A DNA stretch of 64,000 nt from Campylobacter lari (GTDB lineage: Bacteria > Campylobacterota > Campylobacteria > Campylobacterales > Campylobacteraceae), in NCBI RefSeq assembly GCF_004357905.1, contig NZ_SMTT01000001.1, forward strand, positions 186,001 through 250,000, written 5' to 3'. Shown one piece after another: positions 54,387-62,625 of the stretch. The position numbers and the translations under genes are program-made. The notes below the pieces were generated by a model that saw only the letters and a program-made list of their open reading frames with translations, searched no databases and was not told the DNA's origin. The stretch's first letter is position 1, and the number at the start of each line of letters is the position of its first letter.

Positions 54387-54986
54387 TTAAATATTATTTT
54401 CTTTATAAAAATGTATGAGTTTTTGTGCTATGGTTGCTTCGTCTAAATTTTGATTTTCTTTTTGATTTAAAAACTCCATTGTAGCGCTTAGTCTTTTTGC
54501 GCTAATAAAACCAGGATAATTTAGCAAAGTTTGGCTGTTTTTGTTTAAAATTACAATAGTAGGGGTGGCTACTATATCATAAATACTAGAAAGTTCAGCT
54601 GTACTTAAGTCACTTTTATGGTTTTTATAAAATGTATGAATTTTTTTATAGCTTATATTTATATAATATGAGCTGTATTTGTCTTTTATAAGTTCTTGTA
54701 TTTTTTTATCATTTTTAATTTCTTCTTTTAATTTATCACAATAAAGGCAGTGATTTGCGCTGAAAATGATTAAAATGTTTTTATCATCACTTTTTATATT
54801 TGTATTATCTTTAAATAAATAGGCTATTTCTTCATAAGATTTTTTATCTAAATCATTTGCTTTTTGCAAATTTTCTTTAGAAAATTGTGTACCGCTTGAG
54901 ATTAAATTAGAATCAAGTTTTTCTTCATTAGAACAAGCTATAAAAAAAATACTTAAAAAACTAAGTGAGAGTATTGTTTTAAACAT
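54387..54986 (-). CDS. thioredoxin-fold lipoprotein, probable apocytochrome/sulfur thiol reductase
   Basis: A 199-residue lipoprotein with signal peptide and lipobox SIFFIAC (C18). The active site is IFSANHCLYCDKLKEE (C80-x-x-C83), and the cis-proline loop is IVATPTIVIL. It resembles SoxW/DsbC-like thioredoxins. Placed directly before the haem lyase gene and after cytochrome genes, it most likely keeps CXXCH cysteines reduced for haem attachment; reduction of an oxidised sulfur compound is an alternative. Transcription from the cytochrome genes must pass the terminator at 55016-55042 to reach it. Confidence 0.8.
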   Translation of the reverse strand: MFKTILSLSFLSIFFIACSNEEKLDSNLISSGTQFSKENLQKANDLDKKSYEEIAYLFKDNTNIKSDDKNILIIFSANHCLYCDKLKEEIKNDKKIQELIKDKYSSYYINISYKKIHTFYKNHKSDLSTAELSSIYDIVATPTIVILNKNSQTLLNYPGFISAKRLSATMEFLNQKENQNLDEATIAQKLIHFYKENNI

Positions 54987-55015
54987 TTAAAATCCTTGAA
55001 AAAATTAGAAAAAGT

Positions 55016-55042
55016 CCTTATTCGCTATTATAGCGAATAAGG
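55016..55042 (-). terminator. strong terminator between cytochrome genes and biogenesis genes
   Basis: A perfect 12-bp stem CCTTATTCGCTA / TAGCGAATAAGG with a TTA loop starts right after the stop codon of the hexahaem gene and is followed on the minus strand by ACTTTTTC. It splits the cluster into two expression levels. Confidence 0.85.
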
Positions 55043-57109
55043 TTATAAGATAGTGTTAAAGAAAGTATAAAGCATTAAAAATAAAAATACTAAGCCAGTG
55101 ATTAGCATTGCAAATCCTGCAAGTTTAGCTAGCCATTGATATGCTTTGAAGTTACTTTTATTTTCATATAAAGTGCTTAATTTTCCACTTTCTTTTAAGC
55201 GTTTATACCATACGCTTCTTTCTTGTTTAATCTCTTCTTCACTAATACTTCCTGAAAAAATCACCATATCCATAGGGAAGCGATCTGCTCTAAAATGCGT
55301 ATTAAAGAAGTGAATTGCAAAAATAAATCCTGTAGCAAGTAAAGCTTCATCAGAGTGAAGTAGGGTTGCTAAGTTGATTGCTTCACCTGGTAAAAATTTA
55401 CCAAAGAAAGCAGGAAACCATAAAATAAGCCCTGAAATACCAATGATAAACATACCCCAAAATACTGCTAGATAGTCAAATTTTTCCCAATAAGTCCAGC
55501 GGTCAAATTGCGGTCTTGGTCCAAAACCAAAGAACCATTTAAAATGATCTTTCATATCTTTAAAATCTTGCCAATTTGGCATTAAAGAATCAGGTCCAAA
55601 AGTAGCTTTTAAAACTTTCATAAAGCTTATTTTGCCAGTTATTGGATCCCTTGCTACATCACGGCGTTTCCAATTTACGATGATGATTTCTCCAATGTGA
55701 GAGAAAAATACTGCAAACATTACTATGGCTGAAATATGATGTATGGTTGCAGCGTTAATGATATCTCCACCCATTAAATCAATCATAGGTTTAGCCCATG
55801 CTGAATCATAGAATTTTTGCGGTAAGCCTGAGAATGCAAGACCCAAAAAGCTAACTGCCATAAAAAAATGCTGAATTCTATGGAAAGTGCTAAATCTTCT
55901 TACTCTTACTTTATCTTCATGTGCTGCTTTTCTTGCTTCTTTCCATTCTTTAGGATATTTTATACGCATAGCAATTAAACGCAAGCACCAAAGTATAGTA
56001 TGGGCTCCAAAGAAAACAAATACAGAAATGACCAAAATAGTCATGAATATATAAGCACCATGTAATCCAGGATATTTTTCGCCATCACTGTGATCAGCAT
56101 GTGCCATCCAATTTGCGAAATTTTCATTTGCATTTGGGTGGCATGATTTACAAGTTTGAACACGGTTAATTGGCGAGAGAGTTGAGCTTCTTTCGCTTGA
56201 TTTTAAAATATTATGTTTTCCATGACAATCAGAACAAGTAGCAACACTTGGAGTTTCACCTGGAGTGCTTAAAAACATACCTTTACCATGAAAAGTCATA
56301 TGAAAAGTTGCACTTTTTTGTTTATGACATTGTGTGCATTTTTGATCAACTAATTGTTTTTGTGAATAAATTCCTGAATGTTTTGGGGTAATATGAATAG
56401 AGTGACAAGTCGCACAAGATGGTTTTTCTTTTTTCTTTTGCATATCTTGAGCGGGTAAGAACTCTTGCACCCCATGAGCGCTTTTTGCTAAAGCATTGCT
56501 TGCTTTTTCATGACAAGTTGCACATTTTTGATTGATTAGGTTTTTATTTGCTGCAATATCAGCTCTAATGCCTTTACCTTTTTGAGCATGACAATCACGA
56601 CAAGATGGGGTGTTGCTAAATTTAAATCTTGAGTGGATAGTGTCTTTAAATTCGATAATTTCTTTAGCTTTTTCCCATTTAACTGTGTCTATTTTTTCAA
56701 CTTTTCTACCTGAAGTTACCCATGATTCTATACCATCAAGCATTACAACAGAGTTCTTATAGCCAAGTTCTATAGCAACTGCAGCTGCTTGAGAAGCTTC
56801 AAATCTAAAACGATTTAAACCATAAAATACTAAATTTGCATTTTTATTATTAGGTAATAAATTTTGCCAATTTTCCACATAGGTTGATATGGAATTAGGT
56901 ATATAACCATTAGCTTGTCTATCTTGCTCTGAATTGACATCAAAAAAATAAGTATTGTTTTGATCTAGCATTTCTTGAGCTTGTGCTAAGCTAATGCTTT
57001 TTACACCTTCTATTGAGCCTATTTCTCCATTAGCTTCAGCAAAAATAAATCCTGATGGCATAAAAAGAGTAAAAAGCACAATAAAAAGTCGAGTAATTAA
57101 ATTTTTCAA
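55043..57109 (-). CDS. rhodanese-like/hexahaem cytochrome c/cytochrome b fusion, probable quinol dehydrogenase for the octahaem reductase
   Basis: A 688-residue membrane protein with a signal peptide. Residues about 36-136 are a rhodanese-like domain in which the catalytic cysteine position is glycine (VFYGLNRFRFEASQAA), so it is probably non-catalytic. Residues 170-324 contain six CXXCH haem motifs (170, 196, 232, 258, 292, 320). Residues about 350-685 form a membrane cytochrome b561/FdnI-like domain with histidines such as H410, H414, H457/H458, H471 and H600. Start is TTG with RBS AAGGAGCTAGTC. The order suggests quinol oxidation at b haems, transfer through six c haems, then to the octahaem enzyme encoded 47 bases upstream. 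I know no gene symbol for this fusion. Confidence 0.78.
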   Translation of the reverse strand: MKNLITRLFIVLFTLFMPSGFIFAEANGEIGSIEGVKSISLAQAQEMLDQNNTYFFDVNSEQDRQANGYIPNSISTYVENWQNLLPNNKNANLVFYGLNRFRFEASQAAAVAIELGYKNSVVMLDGIESWVTSGRKVEKIDTVKWEKAKEIIEFKDTIHSRFKFSNTPSCRDCHAQKGKGIRADIAANKNLINQKCATCHEKASNALAKSAHGVQEFLPAQDMQKKKEKPSCATCHSIHITPKHSGIYSQKQLVDQKCTQCHKQKSATFHMTFHGKGMFLSTPGETPSVATCSDCHGKHNILKSSERSSTLSPINRVQTCKSCHPNANENFANWMAHADHSDGEKYPGLHGAYIFMTILVISVFVFFGAHTILWCLRLIAMRIKYPKEWKEARKAAHEDKVRVRRFSTFHRIQHFFMAVSFLGLAFSGLPQKFYDSAWAKPMIDLMGGDIINAATIHHISAIVMFAVFFSHIGEIIIVNWKRRDVARDPITGKISFMKVLKATFGPDSLMPNWQDFKDMKDHFKWFFGFGPRPQFDRWTYWEKFDYLAVFWGMFIIGISGLILWFPAFFGKFLPGEAINLATLLHSDEALLATGFIFAIHFFNTHFRADRFPMDMVIFSGSISEEEIKQERSVWYKRLKESGKLSTLYENKSNFKAYQWLAKLAGFAMLITGLVFLFLMLYTFFNTIL

Positions 57110-57126
57110 GACTAGCTCCTTATTTT

Positions 57127-57151
57127 AAGGAAGAATTTTTCATTCTTCCTT
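57127..57151 (-). other. intergenic hairpin between the two cytochrome genes
   Basis: A perfect 10-bp stem AAGGAAGAAT / ATTCTTCCTT with a 5-nt loop, not followed by a T run on the minus strand. It probably stabilises or processes the upstream octahaem-cytochrome mRNA rather than terminating it. Confidence 0.55.
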
Positions 57152-57156
57152 TGTTT

Positions 57157-59094
57157 TTATTTACCATTTAGGATATTTTGTGCTTCTTGGATATAAATTA
57201 AAGCTTCTTCTATGATTTTCTTAGAATAAGCAGGTCCATGAACACCCCAAGAACCATCTTTTTCTAGTCTATCAGCTATGGCTTGAGCTTGATTAGTTAG
57301 GCTTAATACTTTTGATTTTTGCTCTATTGAAAGTTTATTTTTTTCAGCAAAAGTTTTATCAATATTTGCTATGCCTTTTCTAATTTTCTCATATCCTTCT
57401 TTAACAGGGTTTTGCCACTGCATTACTTTATCATAAATCATTTCTTGATTGCTAAAGTGAAGTTTTTCAGGTAAGGTTGATTGTACAGGACTATGACAAC
57501 CACTTGCACCAGGACCCATTAGATTAATATCACTAAAACTAGTTCTACCACAACTCCACATTAAATCAAGGAAAAATCTACCTTCATCATCTCTAGCTAT
57601 GGTCCAGCCACCAACTTTAGGCGATCTTTCTTTGCCTTCTGGTGGATTAAGTGTTTTTGCGGTTTTATCTACTTTGATATTCCAAATATGTGAAGCTCTA
57701 ACATTATCAAATCCACCTTTATCAGGGTTTTGAACTGCTCCAAAGTTTTCACAACTCATCATATTTGGCATGTGACAAGCTGTACAGTTATCTTTTGCGT
57801 GAATTCCGCCTTTTTTGAAAAAGCTTGCTTGGGTTTCATGACAATCTTTGCAAGTTTTTTTAAGTTTTGTTTTAGTATAACCGCTTTTCCAATCATTAAA
57901 AGTTACTTCATGCGGATCATGACAAGTATTACATCTCATACCCTTATCGTAGTGTGCTGAAGAATACATTTGAGCACCTTCTGTTCCACACGCAGGACAA
58001 CTTGATTTAAAATATGCGTTGAAAGGTTTTCTAGGATTGATTTTAGCATCGGTTTCATTGTATGAAAATCTTTGATGACATCTTTCACAATTTGATGGCA
58101 TACCCGCACCTCTTGCTCCATAAAGATGTGCTCCAGCCCCATGGCATTCCTCGCAAGTAATACCTTTTGAGATGGTATGTTTTTGAAGTTCTTTTGGATT
58201 ACCTAGTGCTTTGTAAAATTCTTCCTTGCTTTTAAAGTCAAATTTAAAAGTATGACAGGTTTCACAATACGCAGTAGCAGGTTGGAAAACCGCTTTTTCT
58301 TTATAGGTTGCAGCATAAGAGTTTGTTCCCCATACTTGAGAGCCATTTCCTCCAAAATCTTCCATTTTAGTAGGAAAACCAGGTGCAAATGCAGCTATTT
58401 TTTGTGCCATTTCAGGGGTTAAAAACTCACTCCAAAGTCTTGAAAATTGATTACCTCCAGCGGTTAATTTACCACTTAAATCACTCAAATTTCCATCTTC
58501 AACATGGTAAGTTCCACGCACAAGCCATCTATCTATAAAACCATATTTTGTTCTTGGTGTTCCAATGAGAGCATAAACATCATTTGGATAAATTCCATCG
58601 GGTAAAATAGTAGCTTGAGAATTATACATAGGTTTTTTCAAACCTTCAGCTCCACCAACTTCTTCCATTTCATGTGGAAAACGCACGGTTTTTGCATGAC
58701 GAGAGCGCTCCCAAGAAGCATATTGAGCAGGATGACATTCGCCACATTTTTTTGGACCCACAAATTTGTTTGGAAAATCCAAAAAAGATTCATAAGGCAA
58801 ACGATAGGTAATAGAGGCTTGTTTTAAATCATGCTCGGCAGCAAATTTAGCTCCATTTTGATTTACAACCCAATTTTCAGTTCTATCACTATGGGTAAAT
58901 TTACCCACCAAACGCCCTTCTTTTTCATATTTAAAAATAGGGTGATTTTTATAAAGATAATCAAAAAATGCATCTTCTTGAGCCACATAACCATCAAGGG
59001 TTCTAGGCTCTGAAGAAGCAAAAGCTTGTGTAGTCAAACTAATGCCCAATGCTAAACAAGCATAAGTGGCGACTTTAGCTAGTTTATGTTTCAT
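57157..59094 (-). CDS. mccA: octahaem cytochrome c, MccA-type sulfite reductase
   Basis: A 645-residue secreted (signal peptide to about residue 27) multihaem cytochrome. It has exactly seven CXXCH motifs (C117, C277, C314, C336, C388, C415, C437) and one long motif, C515-x17-C533-H534. Seven normal motifs plus one CXnCH is the hallmark of MccA, the octahaem haem-copper sulfite reductase of Wolinella succinogenes, reported there as CX15CH. Three non-haem cysteines (C366, C369 in SSCPACG; C448) could supply copper ligands. The context fits: a membrane multihaem/cytochrome b partner, a thiol reductase and a CcsBA lyase follow. RBS AAGGGAAGTT. Sulfite is the best substrate guess from family, not proven; C. 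jejuni has no close counterpart that I know of. Confidence 0.85.
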   Translation of the reverse strand: MKHKLAKVATYACLALGISLTTQAFASSEPRTLDGYVAQEDAFFDYLYKNHPIFKYEKEGRLVGKFTHSDRTENWVVNQNGAKFAAEHDLKQASITYRLPYESFLDFPNKFVGPKKCGECHPAQYASWERSRHAKTVRFPHEMEEVGGAEGLKKPMYNSQATILPDGIYPNDVYALIGTPRTKYGFIDRWLVRGTYHVEDGNLSDLSGKLTAGGNQFSRLWSEFLTPEMAQKIAAFAPGFPTKMEDFGGNGSQVWGTNSYAATYKEKAVFQPATAYCETCHTFKFDFKSKEEFYKALGNPKELQKHTISKGITCEECHGAGAHLYGARGAGMPSNCERCHQRFSYNETDAKINPRKPFNAYFKSSCPACGTEGAQMYSSAHYDKGMRCNTCHDPHEVTFNDWKSGYTKTKLKKTCKDCHETQASFFKKGGIHAKDNCTACHMPNMMSCENFGAVQNPDKGGFDNVRASHIWNIKVDKTAKTLNPPEGKERSPKVGGWTIARDDEGRFFLDLMWSCGRTSFSDINLMGPGASGCHSPVQSTLPEKLHFSNQEMIYDKVMQWQNPVKEGYEKIRKGIANIDKTFAEKNKLSIEQKSKVLSLTNQAQAIADRLEKDGSWGVHGPAYSKKIIEEALIYIQEAQNILNGK

Positions 59095-59149
59095 AACTTC
59101 CCTTTCATGTAGTTTTGTTAAAAGATAAAAACACTCTTATTTATTATCT

Positions 59150-59230
59150 ATTAACTTTTAAAACATAATTTTGACTATTTTTTAATAAAAATTAACTTAA
59201 AAATATAATTTATTAACTTTTTATTAATTT
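59150..59230. promoter_or_regulatory. ATTAACTT direct repeats upstream of mccA
   Basis: ATTAACTT occurs at 59150, 59191 and 59212, with a one-mismatch copy ATTAATTT at 59223. The spacings 41, 21 and 11 are near multiples of one helical turn, as for phased binding sites. The sequence is very A+T rich, so chance remains possible. Confidence 0.35.
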
Positions 59231-59276
59231 AAATAATAAAAATTATCATATAGAAAAAGAAGTTATTTGCTAAATA

Positions 59277-59912
59277 TTAAATTCTACTAATAGTCCCTAC
59301 TACCTTACCTACAATTAAAAAGTCTCCATTTTGATAATGAACATCCGCATAACTTAGGTTAAAAGAGTGTAAATAAACTCCGCCTTTATTGCTTTTAAAA
59401 ATTTGTTTGATAAATAAACCATCTCTAGTATTTACTGCAAAAACTCCACCTTCTTTAAAGCTTTTACTTTTATCTACTAAACACAAAGAATCATCTTTGA
59501 TTTCAGGCTCCATGCTATCGCCTATACATGGGATGATATCACAATCTTTTGAGCCAAAAAAATCACTTAGTTTTTCATCTATAATCACTTCTGAAAAACT
59601 CACATTATCATTTAAAGCTCCACCTCCCATAGAAGCATTAACATCATAATATTTTAAGACATTATAGTTTAGATCAAGTGTTGGAGTATTGCTCTCAAGG
59701 GAATCTTCATAAAAAAATGCATTGATGTTGATATTTCTTTCATTTAAAAAATGAAGTATTTGTTTATAAGGTATGGAATTTCTAAATTTCATACTATAAA
59801 AGGTATCAGGATTGATATTTAGCATTTTGGCTACATCAGAATCTTTGGCATTTTTTATGCCTTCTTTTTGGAGTATAAATTTAAGTTTATCAGTAATTTC
59901 ATTCATTTGCAT
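59277..59912 (-). CDS. CI/S24-type transcriptional repressor with peptidase domain
   Basis: A 211-residue LexA/CI-like regulator. The N-terminal helix-turn-helix (about 1-60, SDVAKMLNINPDTFYSMKF) is followed by a peptidase S24 domain with the catalytic serine S133 (IGDSMEPEIKDDS) and lysine K169 (GLFIKQIF). ATG with RBS AAAAGGATTTTT; the frame extends upstream to 59945 without a ribosome site. Campylobacter lacks canonical LexA, so this may be a phage-derived or stress-responsive regulator. It is encoded directly upstream of, and in the same direction as, mccA, 182 bases away; a regulatory link is only suggested by position. Confidence 0.85.
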   Translation of the reverse strand: MQMNEITDKLKFILQKEGIKNAKDSDVAKMLNINPDTFYSMKFRNSIPYKQILHFLNERNININAFFYEDSLESNTPTLDLNYNVLKYYDVNASMGGGALNDNVSFSEVIIDEKLSDFFGSKDCDIIPCIGDSMEPEIKDDSLCLVDKSKSFKEGGVFAVNTRDGLFIKQIFKSNKGGVYLHSFNLSYADVHYQNGDFLIVGKVVGTISRI

Positions 59913-59987
59913 AAAAATCCTTTTAAATAAAAAGTATTTTAGCAAATTTACTTTTATTTTGCAAGAATTCTTTTAAATTAAAAGATA

Positions 59988-60016
59988 TTTAGCTTCCAAA
60001 TTTAATGGAAGCTAAA
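59988..60016 (-). terminator. terminator after cft
   Basis: A perfect 10-bp stem TTTAGCTTCC / GGAAGCTAAA with a 9-nt loop just past the ferritin stop codon, followed by TATCTTTT on the minus strand. Confidence 0.65.
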
Positions 60017-60019
60017 AAA

Positions 60020-60514
60020 TTATTTATTTACTAAGCTTTTGATATATTGATCTACCATGTATAAGCCATTGCCATTATCGCTTATGAGTTTGATTTTATC
60101 TACTATACCTCTAAAAAGCGCTTCTTCTTCGTGCTGTTCGCTTACATACCATTGTAGAAAATTAAAAGTAGAATAATCTTTACTTGAAAGCATAAAATCT
60201 ACAAGATTATTAATAGAAGCAGTGATACTTTGCTCATGCTCGAAAGTTTTTTCAAATACATCAAGCAATGATTTAAAATCACTATCAGGCTTTTTAACTT
60301 CTTTTAACTCTACTTTAGAATCAGTTTCATTTAAATAAGTGATGAGTTTTCTAGCATGATCACTTTCTTCTCTTGCATGCTCAAATAAAAACGCACCCGC
60401 GCCATCAAAACTATGCTCATAGCACCATGAACTCATACTCAAATACAAATTTGCTGCATACATTTCTTTATTAATTTGCTCATTTAATAAAGCTACTACT
60501 TCTTTTGAAAGCAT
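60020..60514 (-). CDS. cft: ferritin
   Basis: Non-haem iron-storage protein forming a 24-mer with ferroxidase centres. The 164-residue length matches bacterial ferritin (Cft in C. jejuni). Ferroxidase ligands are visible: E17 (NKEMYAANLYLS), E50 and H53 (FEHAREESDHARKL) and the glutamate/glutamine pair in EHEQSITASI and VSEQHEEEALF. RBS AAAGGAGAGAAA. In C. jejuni cft is also next to the pst genes. Confidence 0.96.
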   Translation of the reverse strand: MLSKEVVALLNEQINKEMYAANLYLSMSSWCYEHSFDGAGAFLFEHAREESDHARKLITYLNETDSKVELKEVKKPDSDFKSLLDVFEKTFEHEQSITASINNLVDFMLSSKDYSTFNFLQWYVSEQHEEEALFRGIVDKIKLISDNGNGLYMVDQYIKSLVNK

Positions 60515-60541
60515 TTTCTCTCCTTTAAGTGTTATTGCTTT

Positions 60542-60547
60542 ATTATA
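60542..60547 (-). promoter_or_regulatory. predicted -10 box for cft
   Basis: TATAAT on the minus strand, 27 bases upstream of the cft ATG, within an A+T-only stretch. No clear Fur box was identified. Confidence 0.45.
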
Positions 60548-60587
60548 TTAATATAGTTTTATTAAAAAGATATTAATAATAAAAAAA

Positions 60588-61886
60588 TTATTTTGTATTT
60601 TTTATACTAAAAGAAAAAACACTGCCTTTTTGTGGGTTAGATTGAATTTTTAAAGAACTTTTGTGTAAAGTGAGTATTTTTTTAACTAAAAACAATCCTA
60701 GTCCAAAAGAATTGTTTTGGCTAGTATTGATTTTATAAAATTTTTTTGTGATTAATTTTAAGTATTTTTCCTCTATGCCTATGCCTTGATCTTGTATAGT
60801 AAATTCTTGGTTTTTAACTTCAATAAAAATATCTTTTTGACTATATTTTAGTGCATTGCTAATGAGATTAATAATAACTTGCTCAATGAGAAAAGAATCT
60901 GCTTTTATGAAAGTTTGCTCTCCTTGAATTTTAATCCTGCTTTCATTAAAATTTTCAACAATATTTTTACTTAAAGCATATAAATCAAAATTTTCTTTAT
61001 TTAAAGATGTGATATTTAAATTAAAAACAAAATTTAGTTTGTGTGTTAGTTGGTTGATTTTTACGCTTTGCTTGTGAATTTTTTCAAGCATAAATTTTTT
61101 CATAGTTTCATCATTATGTTCTTTTTCTAAAGATTGCAAACTTAAATTTATAACACTTAAAGGATTTTTTAACTCATGTGAAATAGCACTGATTAAATTT
61201 GAAAGTTGAGTGTTTTTCATTTTAATTTTTTTGGCTTGTTTTTTATTTTGTAATTCTTTCTCATAAAATAATTTTTTTATTTTTAATAATCTTAAATTTA
61301 AAGAATTTAAATCATAAAAAAAGTTCTTTGTAAAATGAAATTCTGATTGACTCTTTATATTTTTAATAAACAAAAGTAATTCTTGAAAGTATTTTTTAAA
61401 AAAGTTAAATATAAAAATATATATTGCAGTTAATACTGCTAAAAAAAGTAAAAAAATCAAAATATTTTTTATCCAAAAATCTTGTATTTTTGCGTTTATT
61501 TTTGGATAAACAATGATGATGTATTTATATCCTTCATATTGATAAGCTTTATAATAAATTTCTTTATTATTAAAAAATTCATGTGTAAAATCTGCGTTAA
61601 ATTGATTTTTAAAAAAATCAAAATCATCTAAAGATGAGATGGTTTTTCCATCTTTTTTGATGATAAAATCTGCTCTTGTTTGTTGAGAAAATTCTTGAAT
61701 GTTGTTTGTATTGAGTGTTTTTATAATGCTAAATTTTAATGTATCATTTAAGGTTTTTAATTTTTGCTCATAAGTGCTTTTTATAGTGTTGTTTATATAT
61801 TGCTCATTAACAAAATAAAACAATCCTATAAAAAATATACAAAAACATATAAAAAATAAAGCAAAAAAATTTCTGATTTTTAACAC
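60588..61886 (-). CDS. phosS: sensor histidine kinase, probable phosphate sensor PhosS
   Basis: A 432-residue membrane kinase. Two membrane helices (about 7-27 and 137-162) flank a periplasmic sensor domain. The H-box is SAISHELKNPLSVINLSLQ, the N-box NLISNALKYSQKD, and the G boxes DQGIGIEEKYL and FGLGLFLVKKI. It overlaps the response-regulator gene by 7 bases. PhosS identity is inferred from two facts: the pair is divergent from pstS, and a pho-box match lies in front of pstS. In C. jejuni phosSR lies elsewhere in the genome, so orthology should be checked. Confidence 0.78.
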   Translation of the reverse strand: MLKIRNFFALFFICFCIFFIGLFYFVNEQYINNTIKSTYEQKLKTLNDTLKFSIIKTLNTNNIQEFSQQTRADFIIKKDGKTISSLDDFDFFKNQFNADFTHEFFNNKEIYYKAYQYEGYKYIIIVYPKINAKIQDFWIKNILIFLLFLAVLTAIYIFIFNFFKKYFQELLLFIKNIKSQSEFHFTKNFFYDLNSLNLRLLKIKKLFYEKELQNKKQAKKIKMKNTQLSNLISAISHELKNPLSVINLSLQSLEKEHNDETMKKFMLEKIHKQSVKINQLTHKLNFVFNLNITSLNKENFDLYALSKNIVENFNESRIKIQGEQTFIKADSFLIEQVIINLISNALKYSQKDIFIEVKNQEFTIQDQGIGIEEKYLKLITKKFYKINTSQNNSFGLGLFLVKKILTLHKSSLKIQSNPQKGSVFSFSIKNTK

Positions 61887-62539
61887 AATTTATAACCCAC
61901 CGAGCGCACTGAAATGATATTTTCTTTAATTTGTGGAATTTTTTGTTTTAATCTTAAAATAGCCGTATTGATTGTCTTATCGCTTGTTGTGTCATTTTTC
62001 CATACTTGCTCACTTAAAAATTGACGGCTTAGAAGTTGATTTTTGTGATTAAAAAAACACTTGAGTAATTCTACATCTAGGGTTGATAAATTTTCAAATG
62101 TATTTGTTTGATAAATTAATTTTCTCTCTTCTATATATAAAGTAAAATCTTGATAAGAAATTTGTTCTTTTGGAGTTTTATTTCTTTTAGTTACGGCTTT
62201 GATTCTAAATAAAAGCTCATTAAAATCAAAAGGTTTGCATATATAATCATCGCAGCCTTGCTCAAAACCTTCTAAAATATCTTTTTGTAAAGTCTTTGCA
62301 CTAAGAAAAATCACAGGCTCCATATAACCTTTTTTTCTTAATTGTTTTATCATCTCTACACTATCGCCACTTGGTAAATTTCTATCCATGATGATTAAGT
62401 CTATTTCATTTGTATCTAGAAAGGTTTCTAAGTCAAAAAAATCAAAATAATTATAAATTTTTATATTTTCTTGACTAAGTCTTAAACTAATTAACTCATT
62501 TAAATCTTTATCATCTTCTATCAAAATAACATTTAGCAT
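61880..62539 (-). CDS. phosR: OmpR-family response regulator, probable PhosR
   Basis: A 219-residue OmpR/PhoB-type regulator. The receiver domain has the acidic pair in LIEDDKDL, the phosphorylated aspartate in LIIMDRNLPSGDS, and the conserved lysine in DDYICKPFDF. The C-terminal winged helix (LSTLDVELLKCFF; TINTAILRLKQKIP; IISVRSVGYKL) binds DNA. It is divergent from pstS, with the probable PhosR binding site in the shared 86-bp intergenic region. Confidence 0.82.
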   Translation of the reverse strand: MLNVILIEDDKDLNELISLRLSQENIKIYNYFDFFDLETFLDTNEIDLIIMDRNLPSGDSVEMIKQLRKKGYMEPVIFLSAKTLQKDILEGFEQGCDDYICKPFDFNELLFRIKAVTKRNKTPKEQISYQDFTLYIEERKLIYQTNTFENLSTLDVELLKCFFNHKNQLLSRQFLSEQVWKNDTTSDKTINTAILRLKQKIPQIKENIISVRSVGYKLC

Positions 62540-62563
62540 ATAAAATTATATCAAAAAATACAT

Positions 62564-62579
62564 GTATCCAAAATGTTTC
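62564..62579 (+). promoter_or_regulatory. pho box upstream of pstS
   Basis: GTATCCAAAATGTTTC matches 15 of 16 positions of the C. jejuni PhosR consensus GTTTCNAAAANGTTTC (one A for T), counting the two N as matches. It lies 47 bases before the pstS start codon, between the divergent regulator and phosphate-uptake genes. Confidence 0.8.
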
Positions 62580-62625
62580 CAAGTTTTTTTAAATTTTCAT
62601 TACTTTTTTAAAACAAGGAGAAAAA

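Noticed and set aside
57730-58142. Short frames on both strands inside the octahaem gene
   Set aside because: They are shadows of a strongly supported coding region and have no ribosome sites or family features.
57157-59094. Octahaem tetrathionate reductase or hydroxylamine oxidoreductase
   Set aside because: These have eight recognisable haem motifs (one CXXCK in OTR) or a cross-linking tyrosine context; seven CXXCH plus a long CXnCH fits MccA better.
59277-59912. Canonical LexA
   Set aside because: The N-terminal domain is a CI-like helix-turn-helix rather than the LexA winged helix, and the alanine-glycine cleavage site is not obvious.
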